A stretch of DNA of 64,000 bases, from positions 9,134 through 73,133 of the forward strand of contig JAUQPH010000003.1 of the NCBI GenBank assembly GCA_030550455.1, written 5' to 3'. The notes below the pieces were generated by a model. It did not search any database, was not told the origin of the DNA, and saw nothing but the letters and a program-made list of their open reading frames with translations. Shown piece by piece: positions 34,774 through 43,610 of this stretch. This stretch comes from Thermoproteota archaeon. GTDB taxonomy: Archaea > Thermoproteota > Thermoprotei_A > Sulfolobales > NBVN01. Position 1 is the first letter of the stretch. Each line of letters opens with the position of its first letter. The position numbers and the translations under genes are program-made.

Positions 34774-35886
34774 ATGCTAATGCCGCAGGAAGTCTTCGAA
34801 GAGAGAGTAAGAAAGCTTCAAAAAAGTCTCGTTGAGAACGGTATTGAGTGCGCTATCATCAGAACGCAATCGGACTTCAAGTACTTAGTAGGTGCTAAGT
34901 GGTTGAGACCGTCACTACTGGTGCCAGCAGAAGGTTCTCCAATAGCGTTAATAGTAAAAGGTGAAGAAGACGGCTTTCTAGAGAGGGTTAAGCTAAAGAA
35001 ATTGGAGGTCGTAACATACGTAGAGGGGGGTGACCTTATGGGAAAAGTCAGCGCTCTAGTGCGTTCTCTCGGGTCTAAAAGAGTTGGTATGGTGTTCGGC
35101 GTCGAGAGAGACTCGTACGTACTGTTCTACGAGATGTTCAAGAGGGCTAACAGAAGTGTTGAGGTAGTGGACATCAGTCGGATTCTCGTAGAGATGAGAG
35201 CTATTAAAGAATCTTTCGAGCTGGACGCTATATCGAGAGCTAGTGACATCTCTAGTAGAGTACTCGAGAAAGCTCTTTCATCAGTTAGTGAGGGAGTTTC
35301 TGAAACAGACATAGCTGCTGAAGCATATTACCTAGCGTACAAGCTTGGCTCAGAGGAACCGCACGTATACGTAAACGCGGGTCCTCACCCCAGGGTCCAC
35401 TCAGAGCCTTCTAGAGAAGTTAGAGTAAGAAAGAATACCTTTGTAACAGTTGTCGTTGGCTCGGACTTCAGTGGGTATTACGCAAATACTTCAGCTTCGA
35501 CTTTCATTGGTTCTAAAACAGAGGAAGTCAATAACGCACTCAAATGCGTGCGGGAAGTCTACGAGGTAGCTAAAGATCTCACAAAACCTGGGACTAAGTT
35601 TACTCAAGTGATCAGCCACTTAGACACTGTCTACGCGAAGTACGGGCTTATCGATAAGAGACTCGTCGGATACGTGCATGGAGTCGGGCTTCAGGTGGAG
35701 GAGTACCCGATAACTACTATAGTCCCAGCTCACAGAGCCGCTGAACCGAGAAGAGGGATGGTGCTAGCTCTAGTTCATTCACCGCTCGTAATGCGGGGGT
35801 ATGGAACCTTGAAGCTTGAAGACACTTTCATAGTTGCCGAAGATGGTTTAAGACCGCTTACGAGAGCTTGGGAGTTAATGGAGTAA
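34774..35886 (+). CDS. M24 peptidase-fold protein lacking most metal ligands
   Basis: The creatinase/aminopeptidase-P layout is clear: an N-terminal domain (about 1-130) and a C-terminal pita-bread domain. M24 metallopeptidases use five ligands, D-D-H-E-E. Here the first Asp is Val227 (TVVVGSDFSGYY), the second Asp is Asn238 (YANTS), His302 is present (YVHGVGLQVEE), the first Glu is His335 (ALVHSPLV) and the last Glu349 remains (LEDTF). With three of five ligands replaced it is unlikely to act as a prolidase. It may be metal-free like creatinase, or a binding protein. Length 370 residues. It follows the HTH regulator by 9 nt. Confidence 0.8.
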   Translation: MLMPQEVFEERVRKLQKSLVENGIECAIIRTQSDFKYLVGAKWLRPSLLVPAEGSPIALIVKGEEDGFLERVKLKKLEVVTYVEGGDLMGKVSALVRSLGSKRVGMVFGVERDSYVLFYEMFKRANRSVEVVDISRILVEMRAIKESFELDAISRASDISSRVLEKALSSVSEGVSETDIAAEAYYLAYKLGSEEPHVYVNAGPHPRVHSEPSREVRVRKNTFVTVVVGSDFSGYYANTSASTFIGSKTEEVNNALKCVREVYEVAKDLTKPGTKFTQVISHLDTVYAKYGLIDKRLVGYVHGVGLQVEEYPITTIVPAHRAAEPRRGMVLALVHSPLVMRGYGTLKLEDTFIVAEDGLRPLTRAWELME

Positions 35887-36061
35887 AACACTAAGTAGCT
35901 CTAGCGGAAAGTTAATGCTTTACCCAGGTTTTTCTTCGTTTACGCAGTGCTTTTGGTGTCTTAAGGTGTTCCGTGGTTAAAAAGCTTTTCTATTATTACA
36001 CCATTCTTCAGATTGCTTCCTACCGAGCTTATCTGCTTATTTACACAAGAGCACATATTCC

Positions 36062-36856
36062 TTGGTGACGGCTTTGAGGAGTCTTGAGGAGAGGATCTCT
36101 AGGGCAATCTGGAGAAATACAGCTCGAGATTGGCTAGACCTAGCTAAAGTTGATGTCACAGTAGTCGGTGCGGGTCCTTCAGGTATGACGGCAGCTAAGT
36201 ACTTAGCTGAAAGAGGATTTAAAGTGGTCATCTTCGAGCGAAGGCTTAGTTTTGGTGGAGGAATAGGAGGAGGAGGCATGCTCTTACACAAGATAGTTGT
36301 CGACGATAGAGTTATCCAGATACTAGATGAGTTTAAGGTCAAGTACTCGAGAGACGACGAAGAGAACCTCTACGTCTTAGATGCTTCAGAGCTTATGGCA
36401 AAACTGGCTGCGGGAGCTATCGATGCGGGTGCTAAGATAATTCACGGACTTCACGTTGAGGACGTAATCTATAGGGAGAATCCTGTTAGAATCGAGGGTG
36501 TAGTGCTTCAATGGAGTGCCGTAGTCCTATCGGGACTACACGTTGACCCGCTCTTCGTTAGAAGTAGAGCGGTAGTTGATGCTACAGGTCATGATGCAGA
36601 AGTACTACGAGTGGTAGCGAAAAAAGTCCCCGGCGTGAACTTAGTGCTAGCAGGTGAGAAAGCAGCTTATTCAGAAAAGTCCGAGAGCTTGGTAGTAGAA
36701 AACACTGGTAGAGTACTACCCGGGCTATACGTGACTGGGATGTCTGTTGCCGCACTATACGGACTCCCGAGGATGGGGCCGATATTTAGCTCCATGCTAC
36801 TCTCGGGTAAGAGGGTTGCTGAAATAATTGAAAGAGACCTTAAAGCATCGGCTTAG
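36062..36856 (+). CDS. thi4: Thi4-family thiazole synthase
   Basis: Makes the thiazole half of thiamine from NAD and glycine. The FAD/NAD motif is [18 protein letters not shown] (36-53), followed by GGGIGGGGM and ATGHDAEV. The position of the sacrificial cysteine in the yeast suicide enzyme holds His160 in GLHVDP, the archaeal form that uses free sulfide and turns over repeatedly. Length 264 residues. The TTG at 36062 is followed by [17 protein letters not shown], a usual start. It is probably a target of a ThiR-type regulator such as the one at 25.2 kb. Confidence 0.9.
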   Translation: MVTALRSLEERISRAIWRNTARDWLDLAKVDVTVVGAGPSGMTAAKYLAERGFKVVIFERRLSFGGGIGGGGMLLHKIVVDDRVIQILDEFKVKYSRDDEENLYVLDASELMAKLAAGAIDAGAKIIHGLHVEDVIYRENPVRIEGVVLQWSAVVLSGLHVDPLFVRSRAVVDATGHDAEVLRVVAKKVPGVNLVLAGEKAAYSEKSESLVVENTGRVLPGLYVTGMSVAALYGLPRMGPIFSSMLLSGKRVAEIIERDLKASA

Positions 36857-36890
36857 CGAAATTAGTTCTTGATCTTGGTTTGACTAAAGA

Positions 36891-37742
36891 CTACGTTAGT
36901 TTCTGACCTGCGTACCTTATGTAACCTTCTACGGCTCTAACGACGTCTTTAGTGGGGAGTACGTCGTGTGTTCTAATCACGTTGGCACCGTTTAATACGG
37001 CAATCACCGTTAGCGCTAAACTGCCGTAGAGCCTCTCCTCGGGCTTATCGCGCCCTGTGAGCACCCCGATAAACGATTTCCTGGAGACCCCGATCGCTAT
37101 AGGTCTACCTAAAGCTCTCATCTCTCTTAAGCTCGCTATTACGCTAGTATCCCAGATGTACCATGGAATATCAGGGTACCTAAAGAACCCGATACAGGGG
37201 TCTACTATGACTTTCTCCATATCGTAGTCTATCCTGCGCAACAACTCGAGAGTCTCAGTGAGGGCGTTTATAATCCTGTCTATAGGCCTGCCTGTCCTTG
37301 GCTTAACCTCTTTAGCACATACTATGAGAGAGGGTTCATACTCTTTCAGGACTCTGACCATATCCTCGTCACCTCTCAAACCAGTTACATCGTTTACTAC
37401 CTCAGCACCTAACTTCAGGGCTTCTTCCGCAACTCTAGCCCGAAAAGTGTCTACAGAAACTGTAACGTCAGCTACGTCCTTAACTGATTTAACCGCTTCC
37501 TTAACTCTCCTGACTTCTTCCTCCAAGGGTATCTCAGTCTTTAGATACGGGGCTGTCGACCTACCTCCAATGTCTACTAGGTCCGCTCCCTCCTCGACCA
37601 TCCTGACCGCAATCCTGCCCGCTTCCTCCGGCCTAGCGACAGACCCTGCGTAAAAGGACTCCGGAGATACGTTTATGACCCCAACAATCCGTACTGGTAT
37701 TCCATCACCGACTAGCACACGCCCCAGCTTACCGACTACCAT
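36891..37742 (-). CDS. folP: Dihydropteroate synthase
   Basis: A TIM-barrel pterin-binding protein of 283 residues. It has the family signatures GVINVSPESFYAG (N-terminal loop 1), GADLVDIGGRSTAP (loop 2), VSVDTFRARVAEEAL and GAEVVNDVTG, and a C-terminal GVSRKSFIG. In archaea this domain joins a pterin to p-aminobenzoate or its ribosyl derivative in (methano)pterin or folate synthesis. It is convergent with thi4, with only 34 nt between stops. Confidence 0.9.
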   Translation of the reverse strand: MVVGKLGRVLVGDGIPVRIVGVINVSPESFYAGSVARPEEAGRIAVRMVEEGADLVDIGGRSTAPYLKTEIPLEEEVRRVKEAVKSVKDVADVTVSVDTFRARVAEEALKLGAEVVNDVTGLRGDEDMVRVLKEYEPSLIVCAKEVKPRTGRPIDRIINALTETLELLRRIDYDMEKVIVDPCIGFFRYPDIPWYIWDTSVIASLREMRALGRPIAIGVSRKSFIGVLTGRDKPEERLYGSLALTVIAVLNGANVIRTHDVLPTKDVVRAVEGYIRYAGQKLT

Positions 37743-37817
37743 ATCGCTCCCTGTACAACGTAGTTTTCAGCCCAAAAACTCGCACCTGAAGACTGCGGTA
37801 GATAAGGCTCTCCACTA

Positions 37818-37961
37818 GTGATAACCGGTCGAGAGCGACTACTCCACAATAAAACATGGAACGCTAGACTTTCGAATATAGTTGAAAAAGTGAGGCCCCA
37901 GCTTAAAGCAGGAGGTACTATTGAGACAGTAAACTTTCGCTTAAAGACTATTTTGAGGTAA
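37818..37961 (+). CDS. Possible 47-aa small protein
   Basis: A short plus-strand ORF below the length cut-off of the track, with a GTG start. It reads MITGRERLLHNKTWNARLSN and continues IVEKVRPQLKAGGTIETVNF before ending LKTILR. The composition is protein-like and codon use resembles the neighbours. I do not recognise it, and it may be a remnant of a larger gene. The rest of the 316-nt gap between folP and the symporter holds nothing else I can identify; the 81-aa minus ORF here is probably a shadow. Confidence 0.3.
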   Translation: MITGRERLLHNKTWNARLSNIVEKVRPQLKAGGTIETVNFRLKTILR

Positions 37962-38058
37962 ATGCTACATGAGCGTCTCATGGAAATAGGTAGTGAGGAT
38001 AAATAGGCGATGCGGCATGGAGCTATAGGACTGATGTTTATAAGAACACAGTAATAGC

Positions 38059-39288
38059 TTAGTTCTCGCTGCTACTAATTCTGTAGCCACCGATTTTTGC
38101 TACTAATGTTGCTGCTACAGCATCTCCGCAGGCGTTTACATAAGTAGAGAGAGGGTCGTGTATTGGCATTGGGACTGTTATTATTGGTATGCCCTCTAGA
38201 GGAACTCCGACAGACGAGAACAGAAAGCCTCTCAGCGCTAGACCTCCACCAGGAACGGGTGCTGTAGCGGTTGATGTTATTAGTGGTAATAGTAGAACTA
38301 AAGCTAACTGATACGGAGCGAGCTCTATACCAAAGAGCTGGGCTACGAAGAGGGTGTCCATGGCGTGCAACATGGCTGAGCCATCCATGTGCATCGTTAC
38401 TCCGAGCGGAACTACGACGTTTACTACTTCATCCGGTAGCCCCATTTTTCTCGCAGCTTCCATGGTATAAGGTAATGTTACTGCTGAAGACCTAGTGGTA
38501 AAGGCTATCAGCCACGGCTTAGCTATGGCCTTTAGGGCCTTTATCGGGCTTACGCCAACTACCGCAAGGATCAGACTGTAGATACCTAGGAAGTGTAAGT
38601 TTACAAACACAGTATACGTTGCGACATACTTTGCGTATGCCGTTAATATAACTGGACCGGCACTGACGAGTATGTAGACAGTATACGCAAAGACGGCAAC
38701 CGGGATATAATACGATAACACACCGATAGTCCTTATTACTAGGTTCATTCCTAGCCTGAGGTAATCATAGACCCTCCGACCCTCGTCACCAAGCACTATG
38801 ACCGCAACCCCAGTGATTATGGCTAGAAGAATCATGGAGAACGAGCCACCTACCGTGAGGAGTTCCCCAAAGTCTGGGCGTACTAAACTCATCAAGAGGT
38901 CATATCCGCTGACGGGTGGAGGAACTGTGACGCCTGGCATCTCTATCTTCACTCCAACTCCAGGCTTTATCAGCATCATGGCTACTACACCAATCGCTGT
39001 TGCGGTAAACGCTAGAGAGTAAAACGTTGCTAGAGTCGCCACTAGAATTCTTCCGAGCTTGACTAAGTCCCGCATGTAGGCTATGCTAGCAGATATCGTA
39101 AAGAATATAACCAGCGGGATAACAAGCCTCATAAGCCTGATGAATATATCTCCAAGAGCTCTCATCCACGGAAGCACTACATCACGTACTTCGGCTGGCG
39201 CGGCTAGAAGGACAAAGCCAACGACTAAACCGACGAAGAATGCTATAGCTGTATAACCCATGAGGCCGAAGCGTGGCCTCAAGCTCAC
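38059..39288 (-). CDS. DAACS-family sodium/proton-coupled dicarboxylate or amino-acid symporter
   Basis: A GltPh-like elevator transporter of 409 residues. Hairpin 1 has the serine-rich TRSSAVTLPYTMEAA, TM7 reads THHMDGSAM-like VTMHMDGSAM (NMDG in the model protein), hairpin 2 has VPGGGLALRG, and TM8 has DPLSTYVNACGDAVAATLVAK. The TM8 position that is Arg in aspartate and glutamate transporters is Ser here, and the Asn of NMDG is His. The first change argues against acidic amino-acid substrates; neutral amino acids or dicarboxylates are possible. The GTG start follows an AATATAAAA box about 32 nt upstream. Confidence 0.87.
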   Translation of the reverse strand: MSLRPRFGLMGYTAIAFFVGLVVGFVLLAAPAEVRDVVLPWMRALGDIFIRLMRLVIPLVIFFTISASIAYMRDLVKLGRILVATLATFYSLAFTATAIGVVAMMLIKPGVGVKIEMPGVTVPPPVSGYDLLMSLVRPDFGELLTVGGSFSMILLAIITGVAVIVLGDEGRRVYDYLRLGMNLVIRTIGVLSYYIPVAVFAYTVYILVSAGPVILTAYAKYVATYTVFVNLHFLGIYSLILAVVGVSPIKALKAIAKPWLIAFTTRSSAVTLPYTMEAARKMGLPDEVVNVVVPLGVTMHMDGSAMLHAMDTLFVAQLFGIELAPYQLALVLLLPLITSTATAPVPGGGLALRGFLFSSVGVPLEGIPIITVPMPIHDPLSTYVNACGDAVAATLVAKIGGYRISSSEN

Positions 39289-39944
39289 ACCAACTTGTTA
39301 ACATTGTACTAGAGGTTTTATATTTTATGTATAGACCAACTCAATATAAATCAACTTTTTCTAATAAATTTCTAAATAAAATTTAGAACTATTATCCATG
39401 GAATCCGCCAAGGGATTTCGTCATTAACGCGTCTTATTGGACGTTGCGAAGGGCGTCGACTAATCTACGAGAGCAGTAAAACTTAACGTTAAGCCCTACA
39501 GCAGAACACGTAGCTCGGTCTAAGGTAGTTCGAGGTATCATCGTCCAGCTCTCATAATACTACTATTTTAGTTAAATCAATAGTTCGTTTTTGGTTGGGG
39601 GCTAATTACATTTATTTCTAAATAACCTGTTTTAACCAATTCTACTCTCTCACTTACGGAAGTGTGTGCCTTAACTTAGTTTTATGAGCATATTTCCAAC
39701 ATCTGATAACTCTGCGTAGTCTAATCATTTCAATCGTTCCTATGCGCTATTTATGTGTGGAGCATGTTATGTTAGCTTTTGACTTCCATACTTCATGGAC
39801 GGTTTGCCTCAATTTAGTGTTATAACATTATAACCTACTTACGCCCAATATCCAGAGCACCGATATGGCAAGCTCATCTAAGCACTATACTAAAAACACT
39901 AAAGGTAAACTACTCTCACTTAGAGATGTGTAGTGCCTCGGTTT
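39289..39944. other. A/T-rich intergenic stretch
   Basis: About 650 nt between two minus-strand genes. It is distinctly more A/T-rich than its surroundings near 39300-39400 and 39550-39640. The A/T-rich TATATTTTATG near 39320 probably holds the symporter's promoter. I see no ORF with protein-like content, no IS relic and no convincing structured RNA. Confidence 0.4.
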
Positions 39945-40439
39945 TTACTTCCTCTCTGCTAGCTTGGAGTCGACTATTAATAGTGCGTGCTTTTGGTCAC
40001 CGATTAGCCTTACTTTCGCAAGTAAGTCACTCGCACTACTTACCTCCTCTACTTGCTCGTCTATGAACCACTTTAAGAAAGACTCGACGACTTTGTTGTT
40101 CTCCTCTCTGGCCTTGTCTACTAAGTAATAGAATCTTTCCGTGTTCTCTACTTCAGCACTGTAGAAGTCCTCGACTGCTTCAAGTACGGAGCTCCAGCTT
40201 TCCTTCGGCTTTGGTACATCGTAGAGAACTACCTTACCACCAATATCGTAAAGAAACTCGTATATCTTCATGGCGTGCCCGAGCTCCTCCCTCGCTTGGA
40301 CTTTAAAGTAGTGAGCAAACCCTTTTAAACCGATACTATCGAAGTAAGCCGACATCGATAAGTACAAGTACGCATTCCTAAGCTCCTGGTTTAACTGCTT
40401 ATTCAAAAGCTCCTCAAGCTTAGCACTCAGTAACACCAT
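39945..40439 (-). CDS. ftn: Ferritin
   Basis: A 164-residue four-helix-bundle iron-storage protein forming a 24-mer shell. Ferroxidase ligands are visible: the helix-A glutamate in QELRNAYLYLSM, the E-x-x-H pair in REELGHAMKIYEF, a glutamate in helix C (EVENTERFYYL) and the last in EQVEEV. This is the bacterial-type/archaeal non-haem ferritin. It is monocistronic on the minus strand. A TTGA-N6-TCAA inverted repeat between its TATA-like ATTTAAATT and its start codon suggests local regulation, perhaps by iron or redox. Confidence 0.93.
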   Translation of the reverse strand: MVLLSAKLEELLNKQLNQELRNAYLYLSMSAYFDSIGLKGFAHYFKVQAREELGHAMKIYEFLYDIGGKVVLYDVPKPKESWSSVLEAVEDFYSAEVENTERFYYLVDKAREENNKVVESFLKWFIDEQVEEVSSASDLLAKVRLIGDQKHALLIVDSKLAERK

Positions 40440-40445
40440 TTTCGA

Positions 40446-40745
40446 ACCCTAACTAACTTATTGATGTCTGTCAATTTAAATCCGTAGGTTTCCTTCCTAT
40501 GTGGTTAGAAATATTCACACGATGTGTAGGTGGAAAATATAAGCCGTGTTGCGACGCTAAATTACCCCTATTCTAAGTCTTTAGTTCGTGATTTACTAGT
40601 GCTAGATGTAGCTTATTAACTCTATCAGGATTTGAGTAAATGAAGTCTTTAATTGCGGTAGTAGCTTGCGGAAAGAAGGTAGGAGTAGAGAAAACTTGCT
40701 GAGTTTTTCGTGATGAAGTTAAGAGCTGGGCTGTAAACCTCGTTG
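40446..40745. other. Ferritin promoter and non-coding stretch
   Basis: Apart from the ferritin promoter elements near 40460-40485, this 300-nt stretch before the hydrolase stop shows no gene, repeat or stable hairpin that I can support. Confidence 0.35.
40461..40474. promoter_or_regulatory. Inverted repeat in the ferritin leader
   Basis: TTGATGTCTGTCAA (TTGA-N6-TCAA) lies 22 nt before the ferritin ATG and directly downstream of the TATA-like AATTTAAAT. It could be an operator. It is short, so chance is possible. Confidence 0.3.
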
Positions 40746-41795
40746 TTAATATATAAAGCTCTGAAGCTCCTTTATAAATCTATCGGGTTTTTCTATAAAC
40801 GGTGTATGACCCGCTCCATCTATTAACACTTTCTTAATGGTTCCCCCTCTTGACTCATACTCCCTTAGAAACACCTCGATCTGCCTAACCATAGGCTGAG
40901 GTGGAAATACTTCTTGACCGGGATATCCCGGTATGAAGCCCATCGCTCCTAGAACAGCTAGGTCTAGTAGTGACATATCTGAGACTATCACATCTTTACT
41001 ACCGTGAATCCAGAGAACAGGTGGCTTTAATGAAGCTTTAACCACAGGATATAGGTTCATATACTTCGGGGACATAGCGTTGAGAACTCCTCTAGTGCCG
41101 GGTGCTACGTAAGGCCAGTTCGGGCTCTCCACGTAGTCTCCGGGGTAGTTATCTACGCCTACTTCTACACTGAATAGCATATCTAAGAGCTTCTTTTGAA
41201 GTTTTTCGTTGATTACGAAGTCGTCGGCGAATAGCGACTTAACAGCGTTTACTGGAGCTGAAGGGTGGTCTACTCCTGTGTACTTAGCTTTCAGCAAGTT
41301 AACGAAATCGGGGTTATACCTCAGAACTAGCCCAGCACCAGAGCCGGCATAGTCACTATAGCATGGTGTTCCGAATTCGTCCTTAGTCCCCCCATACCCG
41401 TATGGAGAGACGGGATCTACGAGTACTACTTTCTCGATTCTAACACTACTAGGAGCATCAAGTAGCGCCTGAAGGACTACACCACCACCCATACTGTGTC
41501 CCACCATAACGTAGCCTTTATAGCCAAGTCTAGAGAGAAGCTCGAGTAGATCATCTGAAAAATCTCTCAGACCTCTCGTAGCGTCAACAGGAGCCCTCCC
41601 ACTGTCTCCAAAACCCCTAAGATCCGGTGCGACTACATCAAAGTCTTCCTGAACGGAGCTCATAATATCCTCCCATATCGCAGAGGAAGACAGATTTCCA
41701 TGAACGAGTACTACAGCTTTAGAAGACTTCCTACTCAGAAGCCTAAAGCTCATCTCAACATTTTTAAGCTTTACCCGACGGATTTGGAGGGACAT
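40746..41795 (-). CDS. Alpha/beta-hydrolase
   Basis: A 349-residue alpha/beta-fold hydrolase. The oxyanion motif is VHGNLSSSAIW, the nucleophile elbow GHSMGGG with the catalytic serine, the acid is probably the Asp of IHGSKDVIV, and the histidine is in DGAGHTPFIEKP. A cap region between about residues 130 and 260 is long and tyrosine/proline-rich. It could be an esterase, lipase or haloalkane-type enzyme; the substrate is unknown. Monocistronic, ATG start. Confidence 0.85.
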   Translation of the reverse strand: MSLQIRRVKLKNVEMSFRLLSRKSSKAVVLVHGNLSSSAIWEDIMSSVQEDFDVVAPDLRGFGDSGRAPVDATRGLRDFSDDLLELLSRLGYKGYVMVGHSMGGGVVLQALLDAPSSVRIEKVVLVDPVSPYGYGGTKDEFGTPCYSDYAGSGAGLVLRYNPDFVNLLKAKYTGVDHPSAPVNAVKSLFADDFVINEKLQKKLLDMLFSVEVGVDNYPGDYVESPNWPYVAPGTRGVLNAMSPKYMNLYPVVKASLKPPVLWIHGSKDVIVSDMSLLDLAVLGAMGFIPGYPGQEVFPPQPMVRQIEVFLREYESRGGTIKKVLIDGAGHTPFIEKPDRFIKELQSFIY

Positions 41796-42234
41796 CTAAG
41801 AACCCTCAATTACATTTAAAACAGAAAATTAAAACTCGGAATAAACATATGTTAAAGTGTTAAAGAATAATACAAGACATACGGTATTACTTGCTTAAAT
41901 CACCTCACGCTCTAATTTATTCCACGGAGCCTGAATTAGACTCGCGAGTTCGCACACTACCGCGATTCCACAAAAGTAGATTTAGTGAACACACATCCAC
42001 ACTCTTGATTACGTTTTCATACCGACAATAGCTAACGACGATCCGAGTATTGTAGATCTTCGTAGGCGTGGTTCTGAGCTCTTAGAGAGCACGTTAGACT
42101 TTTGAGAATGAGTGTTTAAAGGAGTAAGCTTCAGTGTGCTTAGGAGCCAATATTGATTACGTAATTACCGACGTGGAACGGGTCTGAGTCTCGTTTTATA
42201 TGCGCCTACTCTCGAGGTTACCTATAGAGTCTTT
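41796..42234. other. Gene-free stretch with a short protein-like fragment
   Basis: Around 42000-42104 the plus strand reads HTLDYVFIPTIANDDPSIVD, continuing to LLESTLDF and a TGA, with no usable start codon. It looks like the C-terminal remnant of a lost gene. The 200 nt next to the hydrolase are A/T-rich and hold its promoter region. I do not recognise the fragment. Confidence 0.2.
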
Positions 42235-42460
42235 TCTCTATGGAGGTTTTAAGCAGTTTTAGTCACTATAGATATCTAGAAGATGCGTTCTGCTTCAATG
42301 TCGACCGGGTAATCATCGGAGGCGAGAGGATGCATCTACCCCTCGAGGTGGGCTCTGTGGTACCCGCTGGTGTACTCCCGATGACCCTGCGGTAGGTGAG
42401 CAGGTGCTGAGGTAGAAGCCCGTGAACAACGCGGCAACCACACTTCTAGCTACGACACTT
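42235..42460 (+). mobile_element. IS200/IS605-like relic, second copy of the 13.7-kb type
   Basis: It shares with 13545-13720 the stretch GCTTCAATG ... TCGAGGTGGGCTCTGTGGT and an identical run of about 50 bases from CTCCCGATGACCCTGCGG to AGAAGCCCGTG. A 1-nt deletion against the other copy (GTACTCCC versus GTAGCTCCC) breaks the transposase-tail frame. The terminal hairpin is shortened to CCCGTGAACAACGCGG then CAACCACAC. Same orientation as the 13.7-kb copy. Confidence 0.6.
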
Positions 42461-42519
42461 AGAGTTTTAACCTGCGTGTTGCGTATTTGTTGCGGTATTT
42501 GTTATGTATTAGAGTTTGG

Positions 42520-43503
42520 TTAGTCGACGTGGTCTTTTACAGGCTCTCCTCCTGGCTCTACATGTACTGTTGCTTCGTACCCTAACTTACTCCTTACAGC
42601 ATTCTCAATTTTTGTTGCTACTTCATGTGCCTCTCGTAGTGATGTTCCACCAGGCAACTCTATATGTAGTGTTACTTCCACGTGGTTTCCGTATTTATGG
42701 AAGTGTATGTGGTGAATTCTCCTAACATCAGAGTGGGCCTCTCGAACTGTTTCCACGAGTTTATCTAGTTCTATTCGGCTCGGAGACTTCCCGAGTAGCT
42801 CTGACGAACTCTCATAGACGATTTTAGCTGCCGTCAAGAAGATTAGTGCTGAGACGGCCATCCCCAATACCGCATCAATCCACCAGTAGTCTCTACCGGC
42901 ATATATAGCTACTGACAGTAGACCGGTAGCTATAGCGTCACTAGCGTGATGCCAAGCATCAGCAACTATCGGCTGACTCTCGTGTTTTCGACCCAACCTA
43001 TAAGCCCAGAGACCCAGGGCGGCTTTAAAGACCGTTGAAGCAACCAGCACTACTACAAGTAAGTCTGAGTACTCTAGTGGAACACCAGCTAAGAGCTTCT
43101 CGTAGCTAGATATCGTGAAGTGGTATGCGGCGACACCGAGTAGTACACCGATGATTAGACCCCCTACTGTTTCAGCTCTACCGTGTCCAAACGGGTGCTC
43201 TCTATCAGCAGGCTTGTCAGCCACCCTATACCCTACAATGAGAACGACTGAGGTAAGAGAATCAGAAAAAGTGTGAAAAGCATCGGCAATAACAGCCACA
43301 GAGTTGAACACCAGACCGGTGAAGTACTTAACCAAGAACAGAAGTAAGTTAACCAAAGTAGATACGAAACCCTCTAGGTAAGCAGTTCTCTTCTTCAAGA
43401 CCCAAGAGGAGCACACCCCCCATCGCCTATCCTTCTTATACTTCAACGCCTTTAAGTACAGATAACCTACATATTCTTCAACATCGCGTAATGCACAAAA
43501 CAT
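42520..43503 (-). CDS. CDF-family divalent metal efflux transporter
   Basis: Exports Zn2+, Mn2+, Fe2+ or Co2+ against protons. The two metal-site helices are DAFHTFSDSLTS (TM2) and DAWHHASDAIATG (TM5), giving the H-x-x-x-D / H-x-x-x-D tetrahedral site typical of zinc- and iron-type CDF proteins. Six membrane segments are followed by a cytoplasmic ferredoxin-like domain with histidines (RRIHHIHFHKYGNHVEVTLHIELP). Length 327 residues, with a basic ~45-residue N-terminal extension containing tyrosines and lysines. Its end abuts the IS relic. Confidence 0.9.
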   Translation of the reverse strand: MFCALRDVEEYVGYLYLKALKYKKDRRWGVCSSWVLKKRTAYLEGFVSTLVNLLLFLVKYFTGLVFNSVAVIADAFHTFSDSLTSVVLIVGYRVADKPADREHPFGHGRAETVGGLIIGVLLGVAAYHFTISSYEKLLAGVPLEYSDLLVVVLVASTVFKAALGLWAYRLGRKHESQPIVADAWHHASDAIATGLLSVAIYAGRDYWWIDAVLGMAVSALIFLTAAKIVYESSSELLGKSPSRIELDKLVETVREAHSDVRRIHHIHFHKYGNHVEVTLHIELPGGTSLREAHEVATKIENAVRSKLGYEATVHVEPGGEPVKDHVD

Positions 43504-43610
43504 TAGTGTCTTTTATCTCCTTAGAGGGCTTTAGTTAGCCTGCGTTTATTTACATAAACATTTAACATGGCTTTGCGATCATCGTTTAAGTTTTAAAGCT
43601 TAAAAAGTGC

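Noticed and set aside
36891-37742. Methyltransferase-type pterin-binding protein instead of FolP
   Set aside because: Loops 1 and 2 and the SRKSF motif fit dihydropteroate synthase better, and no corrinoid partner is nearby.
42361-42460. CRISPR repeat
   Set aside because: The repeated ~50-bp string occurs as dispersed single copies linked to transposase-tail-like sequence, not as a regular array with spacers.
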